DNA of 64,000 nucleotides from Pseudomonas viridiflava (GTDB lineage Bacteria > Pseudomonadota > Gammaproteobacteria > Pseudomonadales > Pseudomonadaceae): contig UVIF01000001.1 in NCBI GenBank assembly GCA_900596015.1, positions 62,001-126,000 on the forward strand. The letters are read 5' to 3'. The translations under genes and the position numbers were made by a program. Position 1 is the first letter of the stretch. Each line of letters begins with the position of its first letter. The notes under the pieces were generated by a model. That model worked only from the letters and a program-made list of their open reading frames with translations, ran no database searches and was not told the DNA's origin. Below are positions 1 through 8,275 of this stretch, in pieces.

Positions 1-588
1 GTCGAGTTGCACTCGGCCAATGGCTACCTGCTCAATCAGTTCATCTCGGAACACACCAACCAGCGCACCGACGAATATGGCGGTTCGCTGGACAATCGCC
101 TGCGCTTCCTGCGCGAGGTGACCGAAGCGGTGATCTCGGTGTTCGGCAGCGAGCGTGTCGGCGTGCGTTTCGCGCCACTGTTCGAGACAACCGCCGAAGA
201 ACGCGTCTACCTGGGCCTGGTGGAAAGCGACCCGCAGGCCACCTACATCCAGGCGGCGGCCATGTTGAATGAGCTAGGTATCGGTTACCTGTCCATTGCC
301 GAGGCCGACTGGGACAACGCCCCGGAACTGCCCGAGTCGTTTCGCAAGGCGCTGCGCGAGACGTTCACCCGGCCGATCATGTACTCGGGCTGCTACACCC
401 AGGAAAAGGCCGAGCGCGTGCTTGCCGACGGCCATGGCGACCTGTTCGGTTTCGGTCGCACGTTCATCGCCAACCCCGATCTGCCGAAGCGATTCGAACG
501 GGGCCTGCCGCTCAATCCCGTCGACTACGCCACTCTTTACGGCGGCGGTGAGACAGGTTACGTCGACTATCCCTTCGCGACGCCCTAA
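1..588 (+). CDS. Old Yellow Enzyme family NADH:flavin oxidoreductase, 5'-truncated
   Basis: This is the C-terminal 195 residues of an FMN-dependent ene-reductase of the OYE/NemA/xenobiotic reductase family, which reduces activated C=C bonds or nitro-compounds with NAD(P)H. The reading frame is open from base 1, so the start lies outside the window. The fragment opens with the family motif HSANGYLLNQF, whose His and Asn bind the substrate carbonyl. It continues with the signature TNQRTDEYGGSLDNR and a C-terminal FMN phosphate-binding segment (YSGCYTQEKAE, then GFGRTFIANPDLPKR). An ArsR-type regulator follows 55 bp downstream on the same strand and may control or be cotranscribed with it. The family call is firm; the substrate is unknown. 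Confidence 0.93.
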   Translation, partial: VELHSANGYLLNQFISEHTNQRTDEYGGSLDNRLRFLREVTEAVISVFGSERVGVRFAPLFETTAEERVYLGLVESDPQATYIQAAAMLNELGIGYLSIAEADWDNAPELPESFRKALRETFTRPIMYSGCYTQEKAERVLADGHGDLFGFGRTFIANPDLPKRFERGLPLNPVDYATLYGGGETGYVDYPFATP

Positions 589-643
589 AATAGCCACTCC
601 TCGGCGCGATCACTCCCGCCGGTCAAACGGGTCAGGCAGCGAA

Positions 644-982
644 ATGACGGCATTGAACGAGGCACTCAAGGTTCTATCCAGCCCCACGCGACGGGCCGTC
701 CTGACCTGGCTCAAGGACCCCCATCGCTCGTTCGAAGGCTACAGCCAGCTGTACGATTTCAGCGTGCATGGCGTCTGTGCCAGCCTGATCCAGGACAAGG
801 CCGGCCTCTCGCAGCCGGCGACCTCGATCTGCCTCAAGGCCTTGCTCGACCAAGGCTTCGTCGACGCCAGCAAGGTTGGCAAGTGGACCTACTACCGACG
901 CAACGAGGAACGACTCAGGGAGGCGATGTCAGGCTTGCTGATCGAGCTTGAGGTCGACACCCAAGACACCCAAGATTCATAG
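644..982 (+). CDS. ArsR-type winged-helix transcriptional regulator
   Basis: A 112-residue protein that looks like a small ArsR/HTH_20 winged-helix repressor. It has an N-terminal helix (LNEALKVLSSPTRRAVLTWL), a recognition segment around GLSQPATSICLKALLDQGFV, and the beta-wing KVGKWTYYRRNEERL. The ATG at 644 was chosen because the family alignment begins there; the open frame extends further upstream but only as antisense of the preceding gene. No obvious metal-binding cysteine cluster is visible, so a redox or ligand-sensing role for the preceding ene-reductase is a guess. It is convergent with the HxlR gene beyond it. Confidence 0.85.
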   Translation: MTALNEALKVLSSPTRRAVLTWLKDPHRSFEGYSQLYDFSVHGVCASLIQDKAGLSQPATSICLKALLDQGFVDASKVGKWTYYRRNEERLREAMSGLLIELEVDTQDTQDS

Positions 983-1006
983 GGCCTGTGCCTGGCAGAC
1001 CCGGAG

Positions 1007-1420
1007 TCATGCCTGGCCTTCATCACCCGGTTCGTGCGCCCGTCTGAATGCCAGGATTGCAGACAGGTTGTCCTCGATCCAATCAACGACGATCTCCAGT
1101 TTCTCAGCCGCCGCTGTCCCCAGTGGCGTCAGGCTGTACTCGACGTACGGTGGCACCACCGGCCGGGCCACGCGCAGCACCAGTCCATCCCCTTCGAGCC
1201 GTTGGAGCGTATGGGCGAGCATCTTCTCGCTGACGCCGCCGATCTTGCGTCGCAGTTCGCTGAACCGATGCGTGCCGCCCAACAAGACCACCATCACCAG
1301 AACGCCCCATCGACTGGTCATGTGCTGGAGGATTTCCCGAGACGGACAATCGGCCTGCAGCACTTCACCGCGGCGGACTTTCTCGGAAAACGTATGGGAA
1401 GCGGATTCGAGATCAATCAT
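1007..1420 (-). CDS. HxlR-family transcriptional regulator (YtfH-like)
   Basis: A 137-residue HxlR/DUF24 winged-helix regulator, diagnosed by the N-terminal Cys followed by PSREILQHMTSRWGVLVM, the helix FSELRRKIGGVSEKMLAHTL and the wing GLVLRVARPVVPPYVEYSLT. HxlR proteins often sense quinones or reactive electrophiles through the N-terminal Cys. It is divergent from a qorB-like quinone reductase 85 bp away, the same arrangement as ytfH/ytfG in enterobacteria, so it is very likely the repressor of that gene. Confidence 0.92.
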   Translation of the reverse strand: MIDLESASHTFSEKVRRGEVLQADCPSREILQHMTSRWGVLVMVVLLGGTHRFSELRRKIGGVSEKMLAHTLQRLEGDGLVLRVARPVVPPYVEYSLTPLGTAAAEKLEIVVDWIEDNLSAILAFRRAHEPGDEGQA

Positions 1421-1433
1421 TGCACTTACCTTT

Positions 1434-1457
1434 ATGTACGTACTTACTTTTCGTAAG
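1434..1457. promoter_or_regulatory. Candidate HxlR operator between the regulator and qorB
   Basis: The 85-bp divergent spacer contains a GTACGTAC palindrome (1436-1443) that runs directly into an inverted repeat CTTAC-N5-GTAAG (1443-1457). Short TAC/GTA inverted repeats in this position fit the kind of site bound by HxlR/YodB-type dimers. The assignment is by position and symmetry only. Confidence 0.5.
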
Positions 1458-1505
1458 CTTATATTCTAGCATCGGACGTTCTCAAACTCGAACGAAGGTG
1501 CTTTC

Positions 1506-2360
1506 ATGATTGCTATCACCGGTGCAAACGGCCAACTGGGCCGTCTGGTTCTCGACGCGCTGCTGAAAACCATCGATCCTGCCGAGCTGATCGCGCTGGT
1601 ACGTGACCCGGCAAAGGCAACCGATCTGCGCGCCAAAGGCATCGAGATCCGAGCGGCGGATTACAACAAGCCTGAAACCCTGGCCAGCGCGTTGAAAGGT
1701 GTTGACCGCCTGTTGCTGATCTCCTCCAGCGAGGTGGGACAGCGCCGTGCACAACACCGCGCCGTCATCGCCGCCGCGCAGGCTGAAGGCGTGGCATTGT
1801 TGGCCTACACCAGCCTGCTGCACGCAGACACATCGACATTGGGATTGGCAGCGGAGCATCGCGATACCGAACAGGCACTGGCCGAATCCGGTTTGAGCCA
1901 TGTGCTTTTGCGAAATGGCTGGTACAACGAAAACTACACCGCCAGCGTCGCACCGGCTGTCGAGCATGGCGTGATCCTGGGCAGCGCAAAGGAAGGTCGA
2001 ATCGCCTCGGCGGCTCGAGTGGACTACGCCGAGGCCGCCGCGAATGTACTGACCCAAGACGACCAAGCCGGCAGGATCTACGAACTGGCCGGCGACGACA
2101 GCTACACCTTGACCGAGTTGGCCGCGGAGGTGGCGCAGCAATCGGGCAAGGCGGTTGCCTACAACGACTTGCCGGAAGCTCAGTACAAAGAGGCCCTCGT
2201 CAGCATTGGATTACCCGATGAATTGGCGGCGATGCTGGCTGACTCGGATGCAGCGGCAGCCAAGGGCGATCTGTACGACGGCAGCCGGCAGTTGAGCCAA
2301 CTGTTGGGCCGCCCCACGACACCGATCGCACAGTCCGTCAGCGCTGCATTGAAGCCCTGA
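1506..2360 (+). CDS. qorB: NmrA-like NAD(P)H:quinone oxidoreductase (QOR2)
   Basis: A 284-residue atypical short-chain dehydrogenase of the NmrA/QOR2 group, predicted to reduce quinones with NAD(P)H and so limit quinone redox cycling. The N-terminus carries the Rossmann nucleotide loop TGANGQLG (residues 5-12). It continues with the family pattern ALVRDPAKATDL, RAADYNKPETL and LLLISSSEVGQR, and the central HVLLRNGWYNENYT segment. An AAGGTG ribosome-binding site precedes the ATG. The gene is divergent from the HxlR regulator and convergent with an MFS transporter gene. The name follows the E. coli ytfG/qorB family and the conserved HxlR neighbour. Confidence 0.88.
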   Translation: MIAITGANGQLGRLVLDALLKTIDPAELIALVRDPAKATDLRAKGIEIRAADYNKPETLASALKGVDRLLLISSSEVGQRRAQHRAVIAAAQAEGVALLAYTSLLHADTSTLGLAAEHRDTEQALAESGLSHVLLRNGWYNENYTASVAPAVEHGVILGSAKEGRIASAARVDYAEAAANVLTQDDQAGRIYELAGDDSYTLTELAAEVAQQSGKAVAYNDLPEAQYKEALVSIGLPDELAAMLADSDAAAAKGDLYDGSRQLSQLLGRPTTPIAQSVSAALKP

Positions 2361-2424
2361 GCTCGAAGGGCCGAGTCACGGGGGCGTTCCAGGCGCGGCG
2401 CCCCCTGCTCGCCCAGCCCGTGCA

Positions 2425-3630
2425 TCAGTGACCACTGACCATCTGGCCAGACGCCCTGGTTCCTCCAACGAAGCCATGCACCCGAGCCTGCGCGGCGATG
2501 CCTAGACTGATCAATACCAGCACCAGCAACACCCAGGGAAAGGAACTCACGCCCCAGTGGCCCAGTAACACGCCACCCAGTAACCCGCCGCCCGCTATCG
2601 CACTGTTCCACACCACGACATTCATCGACAGCGCGACGTCAGCGCCTCTGCCTGCCGAGTCGGCCAGCGCTGTTTGCAACAGCGTCGCGGCACCACCGAA
2701 CGTCAGGCCCCAGATCGCAACGCCGACATAGATGGCCAACGCCGACGCCGAGAACACGCCGAGAAAGACCGCGACCGCCGCAAAGGTGGCCAGACTGACC
2801 AGGACTGTTCTTCGTAGATGATCTTCGACCAGCCGTCCCGTGGCCCAGATGCCCACCAGCGCTGCCGCACCAAAGGCCAGCAAGACCAGATCCACGTCAT
2901 TCGCCAGCCCGGCCTTGGCAACGAAAGGTGCGACATAGGTATAGAAGATGTTGTGCGCCAGCATCCAGGTGAACACCACGCCCAGCACCGGTCGCACCCC
3001 GGGTGTGGAAAAGACCTCGCGCAACGCCATCCGCTGCGAGGACGAATGCCCCGGGTAGTCGGGCACTTTGATCAGCACCCAGACGATCAATACCAAGGTC
3101 ATCCCGGACATCAATCCGAAGGCCATGCGCCAACCCATGAAACCGCCCAGCCAGGTCCCCAGGGGCACCCCCAGCGACAAGGCAATCGGCGTTCCGATCA
3201 TCGCCACCGCCAGCGCACGGCCCTGCAGTCGCGGTACCACCATGCGTCGAGCGTAGCCAGCGATCAAACTCCAGGCCAGCCCCGCAGAGACGCCCGCGAA
3301 AAATCTGGCCACCAGGGTCAGCTCATAGTTGGAAGACCATGCAGTGATGGAGTTGAACAACAGAAACCCCACGATCGTCATCAACAGCACCGTTCTGCGT
3401 CGCCAGCTTTGCGTGGCGATGGTCAGCGGAATGGCCGCCAGCAGCGAACCCAATGCATAGACAGTGACCATCTGCCCTGCCAGTGATGGCGAGACGTCCA
3501 GGCCGCTGCTGATCTGCGGCAGCAATCCGGCCGGCAATGTCTCGGTGACGATGCAGATGAAACCGGTCATCGCCAAAGCCAGCAATGCGCCAAGCGGAAG
3601 CTTGTCGCTGTGTCGCTCATGTGTGGTCAT
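2425..3630 (-). CDS. MFS transporter, DHA1-type drug/sugar efflux family
   Basis: A 401-residue major facilitator protein with about 12 hydrophobic segments. The first half holds the DHA1 pattern: an acidic TETLPAGLLPQI after TM1, the loop QSWRRRT between TM2 and TM3, and ARFFAGVSAGLAWSL in TM4. This is the AraJ/YdhP-like set of inner-membrane exporters. The gene is divergent from a TetR regulator 112 bp away, with two related palindromic sites in the spacer, so it is probably repressed by it and induced by the transported compound. Substrate unknown. Confidence 0.88.
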   Translation of the reverse strand: MTTHERHSDKLPLGALLALAMTGFICIVTETLPAGLLPQISSGLDVSPSLAGQMVTVYALGSLLAAIPLTIATQSWRRRTVLLMTIVGFLLFNSITAWSSNYELTLVARFFAGVSAGLAWSLIAGYARRMVVPRLQGRALAVAMIGTPIALSLGVPLGTWLGGFMGWRMAFGLMSGMTLVLIVWVLIKVPDYPGHSSSQRMALREVFSTPGVRPVLGVVFTWMLAHNIFYTYVAPFVAKAGLANDVDLVLLAFGAAALVGIWATGRLVEDHLRRTVLVSLATFAAVAVFLGVFSASALAIYVGVAIWGLTFGGAATLLQTALADSAGRGADVALSMNVVVWNSAIAGGGLLGGVLLGHWGVSSFPWVLLVLVLISLGIAAQARVHGFVGGTRASGQMVSGH

Positions 3631-3649
3631 GCCTGTCCCCTTCGATTTA

Positions 3650-3717
3650 TATACTGGTCGGTATAAATGTAAGGCGATAGCGTTCAGTGGTCAACGACTT
3701 ATGTATCGGTTAGTATT
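3650..3717. promoter_or_regulatory. Tandem candidate TetR operators in the MFS/TetR spacer
   Basis: The spacer holds two related sites. The first, TATACTGGTCGGTATA at 3650-3665, has perfect TATAC/GTATA arms. The second, starting TGTATCGGTTAGTAT at 3702, is a degenerate copy that matches the first at the spaced GTAT and GGT positions. One site lies close to the MFS start and the other close to the TetR start, as expected for a repressor controlling both genes. Confidence 0.65.
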
Positions 3718-3742
3718 TAAGTACGACACCAGGAGACCCTAC

Positions 3743-4411
3743 ATGGCACAGATGGGACGTCCGCGCACGTTTGACCGTGACGTGGCAATCATTCAGGCGA
3801 TGCATCTTTTCTGGGCTCATGGATACGACGCCACCTCGCTCAGCCAGCTCAAGGCAAGCATTGGCGGGGGGATTACAGCCCCCAGTTTCTATGCCGCCTT
3901 CGGCTCGAAGCAGGCGCTGTTCCATGAGGTGGTGGAGCGCTACCTCGACACCCATGGCCGAGTCACCGAGAGCCTGTTCGACACGTCCCTGCCGCCCAGG
4001 GAAGCAATCGAGCATACCCTGCGCCGATCAGCGAAAATGCAAACCGAGCCCGGCCACCCCAGAGGGTGTCTGGTCGCGTTGGGACTCATGAGCGCATGCT
4101 CGGAGGAAAGCAAAGCCATTTCCGAACCTTTGGCACGGACGCGAAACCTGAACCGGACCGGTTTGCTGGCGTGTGTCGAGCGGGCCATCAGCACAGGCGA
4201 ATTGCCCGCGACGGTGATCCCAGCAGTCCTCGCCACCGCGTTCGACAGCTTTCTGCTCGGCTTGTCGACCCTGGCGCGCGACGGTGTTTCGGCTGCCACG
4301 CTTGACGCTGCGGTCGATCAGATGATGGCGCTGTGGGACAGCCTGCATGCGAGCATTGGCCGTAAGTGCGGCGGTATCGCTGACGGGCGTTGCGAACCGA
4401 AATCCGACTGA
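3743..4411 (+). CDS. TetR/AcrR-family transcriptional repressor
   Basis: A 222-residue TetR-family protein. The N-terminal HTH is canonical (MGRPRTFDRDVAIIQAMHLF, then GYDATSLSQLKASIGG and APSFYAAFGSKQALF), followed by a helical ligand domain with the motif PRGCLVALGLMSACSEES typical of the YxaF/LmrA-like C-terminal group. The start at 3743 follows an AGGAG box by 7 bp; upstream in-frame Met codons lie across the operator and are rejected. It is divergent from the MFS transporter gene and almost certainly its regulator. Confidence 0.9.
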   Translation: MAQMGRPRTFDRDVAIIQAMHLFWAHGYDATSLSQLKASIGGGITAPSFYAAFGSKQALFHEVVERYLDTHGRVTESLFDTSLPPREAIEHTLRRSAKMQTEPGHPRGCLVALGLMSACSEESKAISEPLARTRNLNRTGLLACVERAISTGELPATVIPAVLATAFDSFLLGLSTLARDGVSAATLDAAVDQMMALWDSLHASIGRKCGGIADGRCEPKSD

Positions 4412-4584
4412 ACGGCAACACGCCGAGCTTCGGGGATGTCACCCGGCAGCTAGCGTGACAATGCAAACTGTATTGTAAAATATATATTGCGCACTAAATA
4501 TTAGCGTTATAGATTAAACCCAGCCCGTTAGCTCGCAAATACACGACTGACGGCACCTCCTGCAGTCATCAACGGAAAAAAGCC

Positions 4585-5004
4585 ATGAACGTTCTCTACA
4601 CCGCTACTGCAACTGCCACCGGTGGCCGTGATGGCCGTGCCGTTTCCAGCGACAAGATTCTCGACGTGGCATTGGCTACACCCAAAGAGCTGGGCGGCGC
4701 CGGCGGTGAAGCCACCAACCCCGAGCAACTGTTCGCTGCCGGCTACTCGGCCTGCTTCATCGGTGCACTGAAATTCGTCGCCGGCCAGAACAAACGCAGC
4801 ATCCCAGCCGACACCTCGATCACCGCCCAGGTGGGCATCGGCCAGATTCCCGGTGGTTTCGGTCTGGACATCGACCTGAACATCAACCTGCCAGGCCTGG
4901 AACAGGCCGATGCCCAGGCGCTGGTCGAAGCTGCCCACCAGGTGTGCCCGTACTCCAATGCCACGCGCGGCAACGTCGAGGTTCGCCTGCACGTCGCCGT
5001 CTGA
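4585..5004 (+). CDS. ohr: Organic hydroperoxide resistance protein Ohr
   Basis: A 139-residue OsmC/Ohr peroxidase of usual length, which reduces organic and fatty-acid hydroperoxides in the cytoplasm using lipoylated proteins as electron donors. The catalytic set is visible: Arg18 (DGRAVSSD), the peroxidatic Cys57 in AAGYSACFIGAL, and the resolving Cys121 in AHQVCPYSNATRGN. Ohr genes usually sit beside a MarR-type ohrR, but none is in this window; the upstream neighbour is a TetR gene on the same strand. An AT-rich stretch at about 4460-4525 probably holds its promoter. Confidence 0.96.
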   Translation: MNVLYTATATATGGRDGRAVSSDKILDVALATPKELGGAGGEATNPEQLFAAGYSACFIGALKFVAGQNKRSIPADTSITAQVGIGQIPGGFGLDIDLNINLPGLEQADAQALVEAAHQVCPYSNATRGNVEVRLHVAV

Positions 5005-5051
5005 ATCACTCATGTGATTGAAGTGCAGGCTCGGTTGGACCTCGAGGGCCG

Positions 5052-6746
5052 TCAATCGACGGCTCTCTCCCTTTGAACGGCAAACGCTCGACCCTTGGGT
5101 CGGGCGTTTGTCGTTTCGCGTTCGGCTTCAGCGGTCTGGGTCAGCAAACTGCCCAAGCGCTCCCCGATGATCACGCAAGGCGCCATGGTGTTCCCGGTGG
5201 TCACTCGCGGCATGATCGAGGCGTCTGCCACCCTCAGGCCGCTGATGCCGTAGACCCGCAACTGCGAATCCACTACGGACATGGCATCCCTGCCCATCTT
5301 GGCCGTACAGGACTGATGCCACACGGTCGAGGCCGTATTGCGCACGAACGACTCCAGCGCCTTGCTGCTCATGGCCCCTGGCATGACTTCGCGCCGCACG
5401 AATGGCGCCATGGGCGAACTGTTGCCGAGCTCGCGACAAAACTCGACTGCCCGCACCAGGGCCTGCAAGTCTTCGGGATCCGACAGCGCGCCACTGTCGA
5501 TGAGCGGGGCATTCATGGGATTGGCACTCGCCAGGGTGATCGAGCCCCGGCTTTTGGGCCGCACCAGGCCAGGTAGCAGCGACCACGCAGCAGCAGGTGG
5601 CTGGAACATGGCCTGAGCCTCGGGCGTGGCGATGGGGATTTGCGCGAGAAAAGTCTGGATGTCGGGGACATCCAGGGATGGATCGCTTTTCCAGAAGAAC
5701 GTCGACTCGCCAGCGTTGTTGCGCGGTGGCTGGGGTTGCTCATACTCCCAGATGCACCCGGAAACCATGATGTGGTCCTGATAATTCTGACCGACACCCG
5801 GAAGATCCTGAACTACACCGATACCTTGCGCGTTCAACTGCCGCGTGTCGCCGATTCCGGAGAGCATCAGGACCTTGGGTGTATTGATGGCACCCAGAGA
5901 CAGCACGACCTCATGTCGAGCCCCCAACCTGATGACTTTGCCCTCGTGAAGCACTTCCACCCCCACCGCCCGCTTGCCGTCCAGCAATACCCGCAGCACA
6001 TGAGTATGCGTCAGCACGGTCAGGTTGGGCTGAGCCATCAAGGGGTACACATAACTGCGAAAGATCGAACGACGGTGGCCGTCTTCGAGGCACAGATTGG
6101 CCAATGCGGCGCCTCCAGGCCCTTCCATCATTGCGCCGTTCTGATCGTCGTAGACAGGCAGGCCAAGCGCGGCGGCGGCGCGCAGCATGGCCGGTGCAAC
6201 CGGATTGGGGTCTGGCGCAGGCTGGACGAAAACCGGCCCTCCCGCGCCGCGCCGCAGCGGGTCCGGTGCGCCTTGCCAGTCTTCGATACGTCGAAAGGTT
6301 GCCAGGGCCGAAGCATAGTTCCAGGCTGGATCGTCAGCCTCCCTGGCAAAATAGTCCCAGTCGCTGCTGTGACCGCGCGACCAGACCATGACGTTGATCG
6401 ACGCGCCCCCGCCCAGCACCTTGCCCATGGACAGGGGAATGGCACGGTCGTGGAGATGGGGGTTGGGTTGTGCCTGAAACTGCCAATCGCGTTCGCCGCC
6501 CAGGTTGAGGAACCACTGGCTGGCATCGGTGACAGCGGGCACCTCGTCCGTGCCGCCGGCCTCGATCAGCAACACTCTGACGTCGAGGTTCTCCGCCAGG
6601 CGGCGGGCAACCACCGATCCGGACGTACCAGAGCCACAGACGATGTAGTCATAAGCGTCGGCCAGCCGGGCCTTCAGTTGACGTTGATTGTGTTCGACAC
6701 GACGCGAGAAGTCCGCGTTGTGCGTAGGGCTTGTATAGCTGTTCAT
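5052..6746 (-). CDS. GMC-family FAD-dependent oxidoreductase (choline/alcohol dehydrogenase-like)
   Basis: A 564-residue glucose-methanol-choline oxidoreductase that oxidises a primary or secondary alcohol. The FAD-binding Rossmann loop GSGTSG is at residues 38-43, with the ribose-binding Glu in LLIEAGG. GMC signature 1 is GKVLGGGASINVMVWSRG, signature 2 lies around GAINTPKVLMLSGIG, and the active-site pair is His477 (VWHQSC) and Asn519 (TTGNTMAPC). The start at 6746 was chosen over longer in-frame options because the family N-terminus aligns there and an AAAGG box precedes it. An AraC regulator lies upstream on the same strand. Substrate not deducible. Confidence 0.9.
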   Translation of the reverse strand: MNSYTSPTHNADFSRRVEHNQRQLKARLADAYDYIVCGSGTSGSVVARRLAENLDVRVLLIEAGGTDEVPAVTDASQWFLNLGGERDWQFQAQPNPHLHDRAIPLSMGKVLGGGASINVMVWSRGHSSDWDYFAREADDPAWNYASALATFRRIEDWQGAPDPLRRGAGGPVFVQPAPDPNPVAPAMLRAAAALGLPVYDDQNGAMMEGPGGAALANLCLEDGHRRSIFRSYVYPLMAQPNLTVLTHTHVLRVLLDGKRAVGVEVLHEGKVIRLGARHEVVLSLGAINTPKVLMLSGIGDTRQLNAQGIGVVQDLPGVGQNYQDHIMVSGCIWEYEQPQPPRNNAGESTFFWKSDPSLDVPDIQTFLAQIPIATPEAQAMFQPPAAAWSLLPGLVRPKSRGSITLASANPMNAPLIDSGALSDPEDLQALVRAVEFCRELGNSSPMAPFVRREVMPGAMSSKALESFVRNTASTVWHQSCTAKMGRDAMSVVDSQLRVYGISGLRVADASIMPRVTTGNTMAPCVIIGERLGSLLTQTAEAERETTNARPKGRAFAVQRERAVD

Positions 6747-6987
6747 GTAGGTGCCTTTGAACACCCCCTCAAGCGGATGGCAACGAACGACATTGCCAGC
6801 CATTGCAAGGAGGTGCAGGTGTACGACCAAGGGCGCTGACACAGCCGCCGGGGAAACAATCTGTCTGCGAAGACACGACCGATTCTAGGGCGCGAAGAAC
6901 TCCGACCCGTTACCCGGGAGGCGCTTGCTGCTTGCCTGGAAGGCGCTTTCCGATTGCACTTGAAGAGTGGGCTCAAAGAGAAGGCGT

Positions 6988-7938
6988 TCAGCGAGTACTG
7001 GCTCGGACCTGCGAGGGGCAAATGCCGAATTCGGCGCGATAGGCCCGGCTGAAATGGGCGGCGGTCGCGAATCCGCATTGCCAGGCGACTTCCTGAGCGC
7101 TGGGAGTGAGCGTCTGTCTGGCACTCAGCAAGCGCTGCGCGTGTTGCAGCCGAACGTGCCAGACATGGCCCATGACGGTAGTGCCCTGGCTTCTGAACAC
7201 GTGTTGCAGGTGCTTGACCGATACGTGCGCGGCGGCGGCGATCGCCGAAGTGTCCAGCCCGGTGTGCGCAAGGCTTGTGTGGATGTAGCGGCGGGCCCGC
7301 AGCAACACGACTTCTGTACTGCGCGACGTGGCCTTGCCCCCAGGGCCGCCCAGAAGCGCGTCTACCAGCTCCAGCAGCTGCCGACCCATCAGGTCGCGGA
7401 TCACCGGCCCAGGCGCCACCTGCTGCTGTGCGATGCAGTGAATGAGTTCACGCGCAGCGCGCATGTCGGCCGAGCTCGGGTCGGCAATCACTGGCCTGGG
7501 CAGGGAATGCCTGAGCCCGCGTTCGCGCAAATCGCTCTTGGGAATGCGCAGCACCGTCATCTGAGCGCGCTCGGTGAAAGACTCTTGAAAAGACCGTTCG
7601 GGGTCAATGAAAAACATGCTCCCGGCGTCAAATCGACGCTGATGCCCGGCCTCCTCGATGTCGACATGCCCTTGCGTCATCAGCTTCAAGTACAGCCAAT
7701 CGCCCTGCCACGAGGAACGCTCCTCGCCCACCGGCGCCAGCACGACGCACGCCAGGTCGGCCTGGGTCAGGCCGATGTGGCCCAATGTCCAACTCCTCGA
7801 TGTCGAACCTTTCGAGCGGGCTTCGTCTAGCCGGCAGTAGAGCCCGTGGTGTTCGAGCATCACCTCGGACCAGTTGGCGGCGTCGTCGGGGCCCAGATCG
7901 AAGTCCATGTCGTGAGCGTCGAAGCGTCTTGGCGGCAT
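6988..7938 (-). CDS. AraC-family transcriptional regulator
   Basis: A 316-residue regulator with an N-terminal AraC-binding-like (cupin-type) domain and a C-terminal double HTH at about residues 215-316. The HTH includes LDTSAIAAAAHVSVKHLQHVF, the linker TTVMGHVWHVRLQHAQRLL and the second helix pair EVAWQCGFATAAHFSRAYRAEFG. The arrangement resembles FeaR/AraC_binding_2 activators of amine or alcohol catabolism. It lies 241 bp upstream of the GMC oxidoreductase gene on the same strand and is its most likely activator. The target and inducer are inferred from position. Confidence 0.9.
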   Translation of the reverse strand: MPPRRFDAHDMDFDLGPDDAANWSEVMLEHHGLYCRLDEARSKGSTSRSWTLGHIGLTQADLACVVLAPVGEERSSWQGDWLYLKLMTQGHVDIEEAGHQRRFDAGSMFFIDPERSFQESFTERAQMTVLRIPKSDLRERGLRHSLPRPVIADPSSADMRAARELIHCIAQQQVAPGPVIRDLMGRQLLELVDALLGGPGGKATSRSTEVVLLRARRYIHTSLAHTGLDTSAIAAAAHVSVKHLQHVFRSQGTTVMGHVWHVRLQHAQRLLSARQTLTPSAQEVAWQCGFATAAHFSRAYRAEFGICPSQVRASTR

Positions 7939-8226
7939 GGTGGCGATCTCGGGTCAGGTTTCGCGCTCTGTATCTCGGCCCACCCCGTGGGCAACGAGAC
8001 GGGAATCAGAGGCAGGTTACGCTCTTTGTCCAACTGCGGGTCCATCTTCTTGGGGAACCGCGACCAAATTGCGTGATGATGCCCGAGAGGCAGACGATGC
8101 CAACAAAGGCTGTAACCAGGCTTGAGGACGGCCCGTCGTACTGTCTGTTACCAACGGTTTCGCTCGCGGCATCCCTGTCCAACAGTCTCTGACTGTGGAT
8201 TGATGCGCGTCCGCCAGACACCTATC
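7939..8226. other. Intergenic stretch without a recognisable gene
   Basis: Between the divergent AraC and LysR genes no reading frame looks protein-like; the short frames have no family motif and run on both strands. It presumably holds the AraC promoter. Apart from the palindrome at its right edge (8227-8242) no repeat or hairpin stands out. Confidence 0.6.
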
Positions 8227-8242
8227 ATGAGTATTCACTCAT
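8227..8242. promoter_or_regulatory. LysR operator candidate, copy 1 (ATGAG-N6-CTCAT)
   Basis: ATGAGTATTCACTCAT is a perfect inverted repeat about 34 bp before the LysR start. The same spaced motif, ATGAG-N6-CTCAT, recurs at 9190-9205 in front of the neighbouring EamA transporter. A shared element in both promoters is strong circumstantial evidence for the LysR binding site and autoregulation. Confidence 0.7.
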
Positions 8243-8275
8243 ATTGCCCGCTTGTTCATCAGCCATGAGCCCGCC

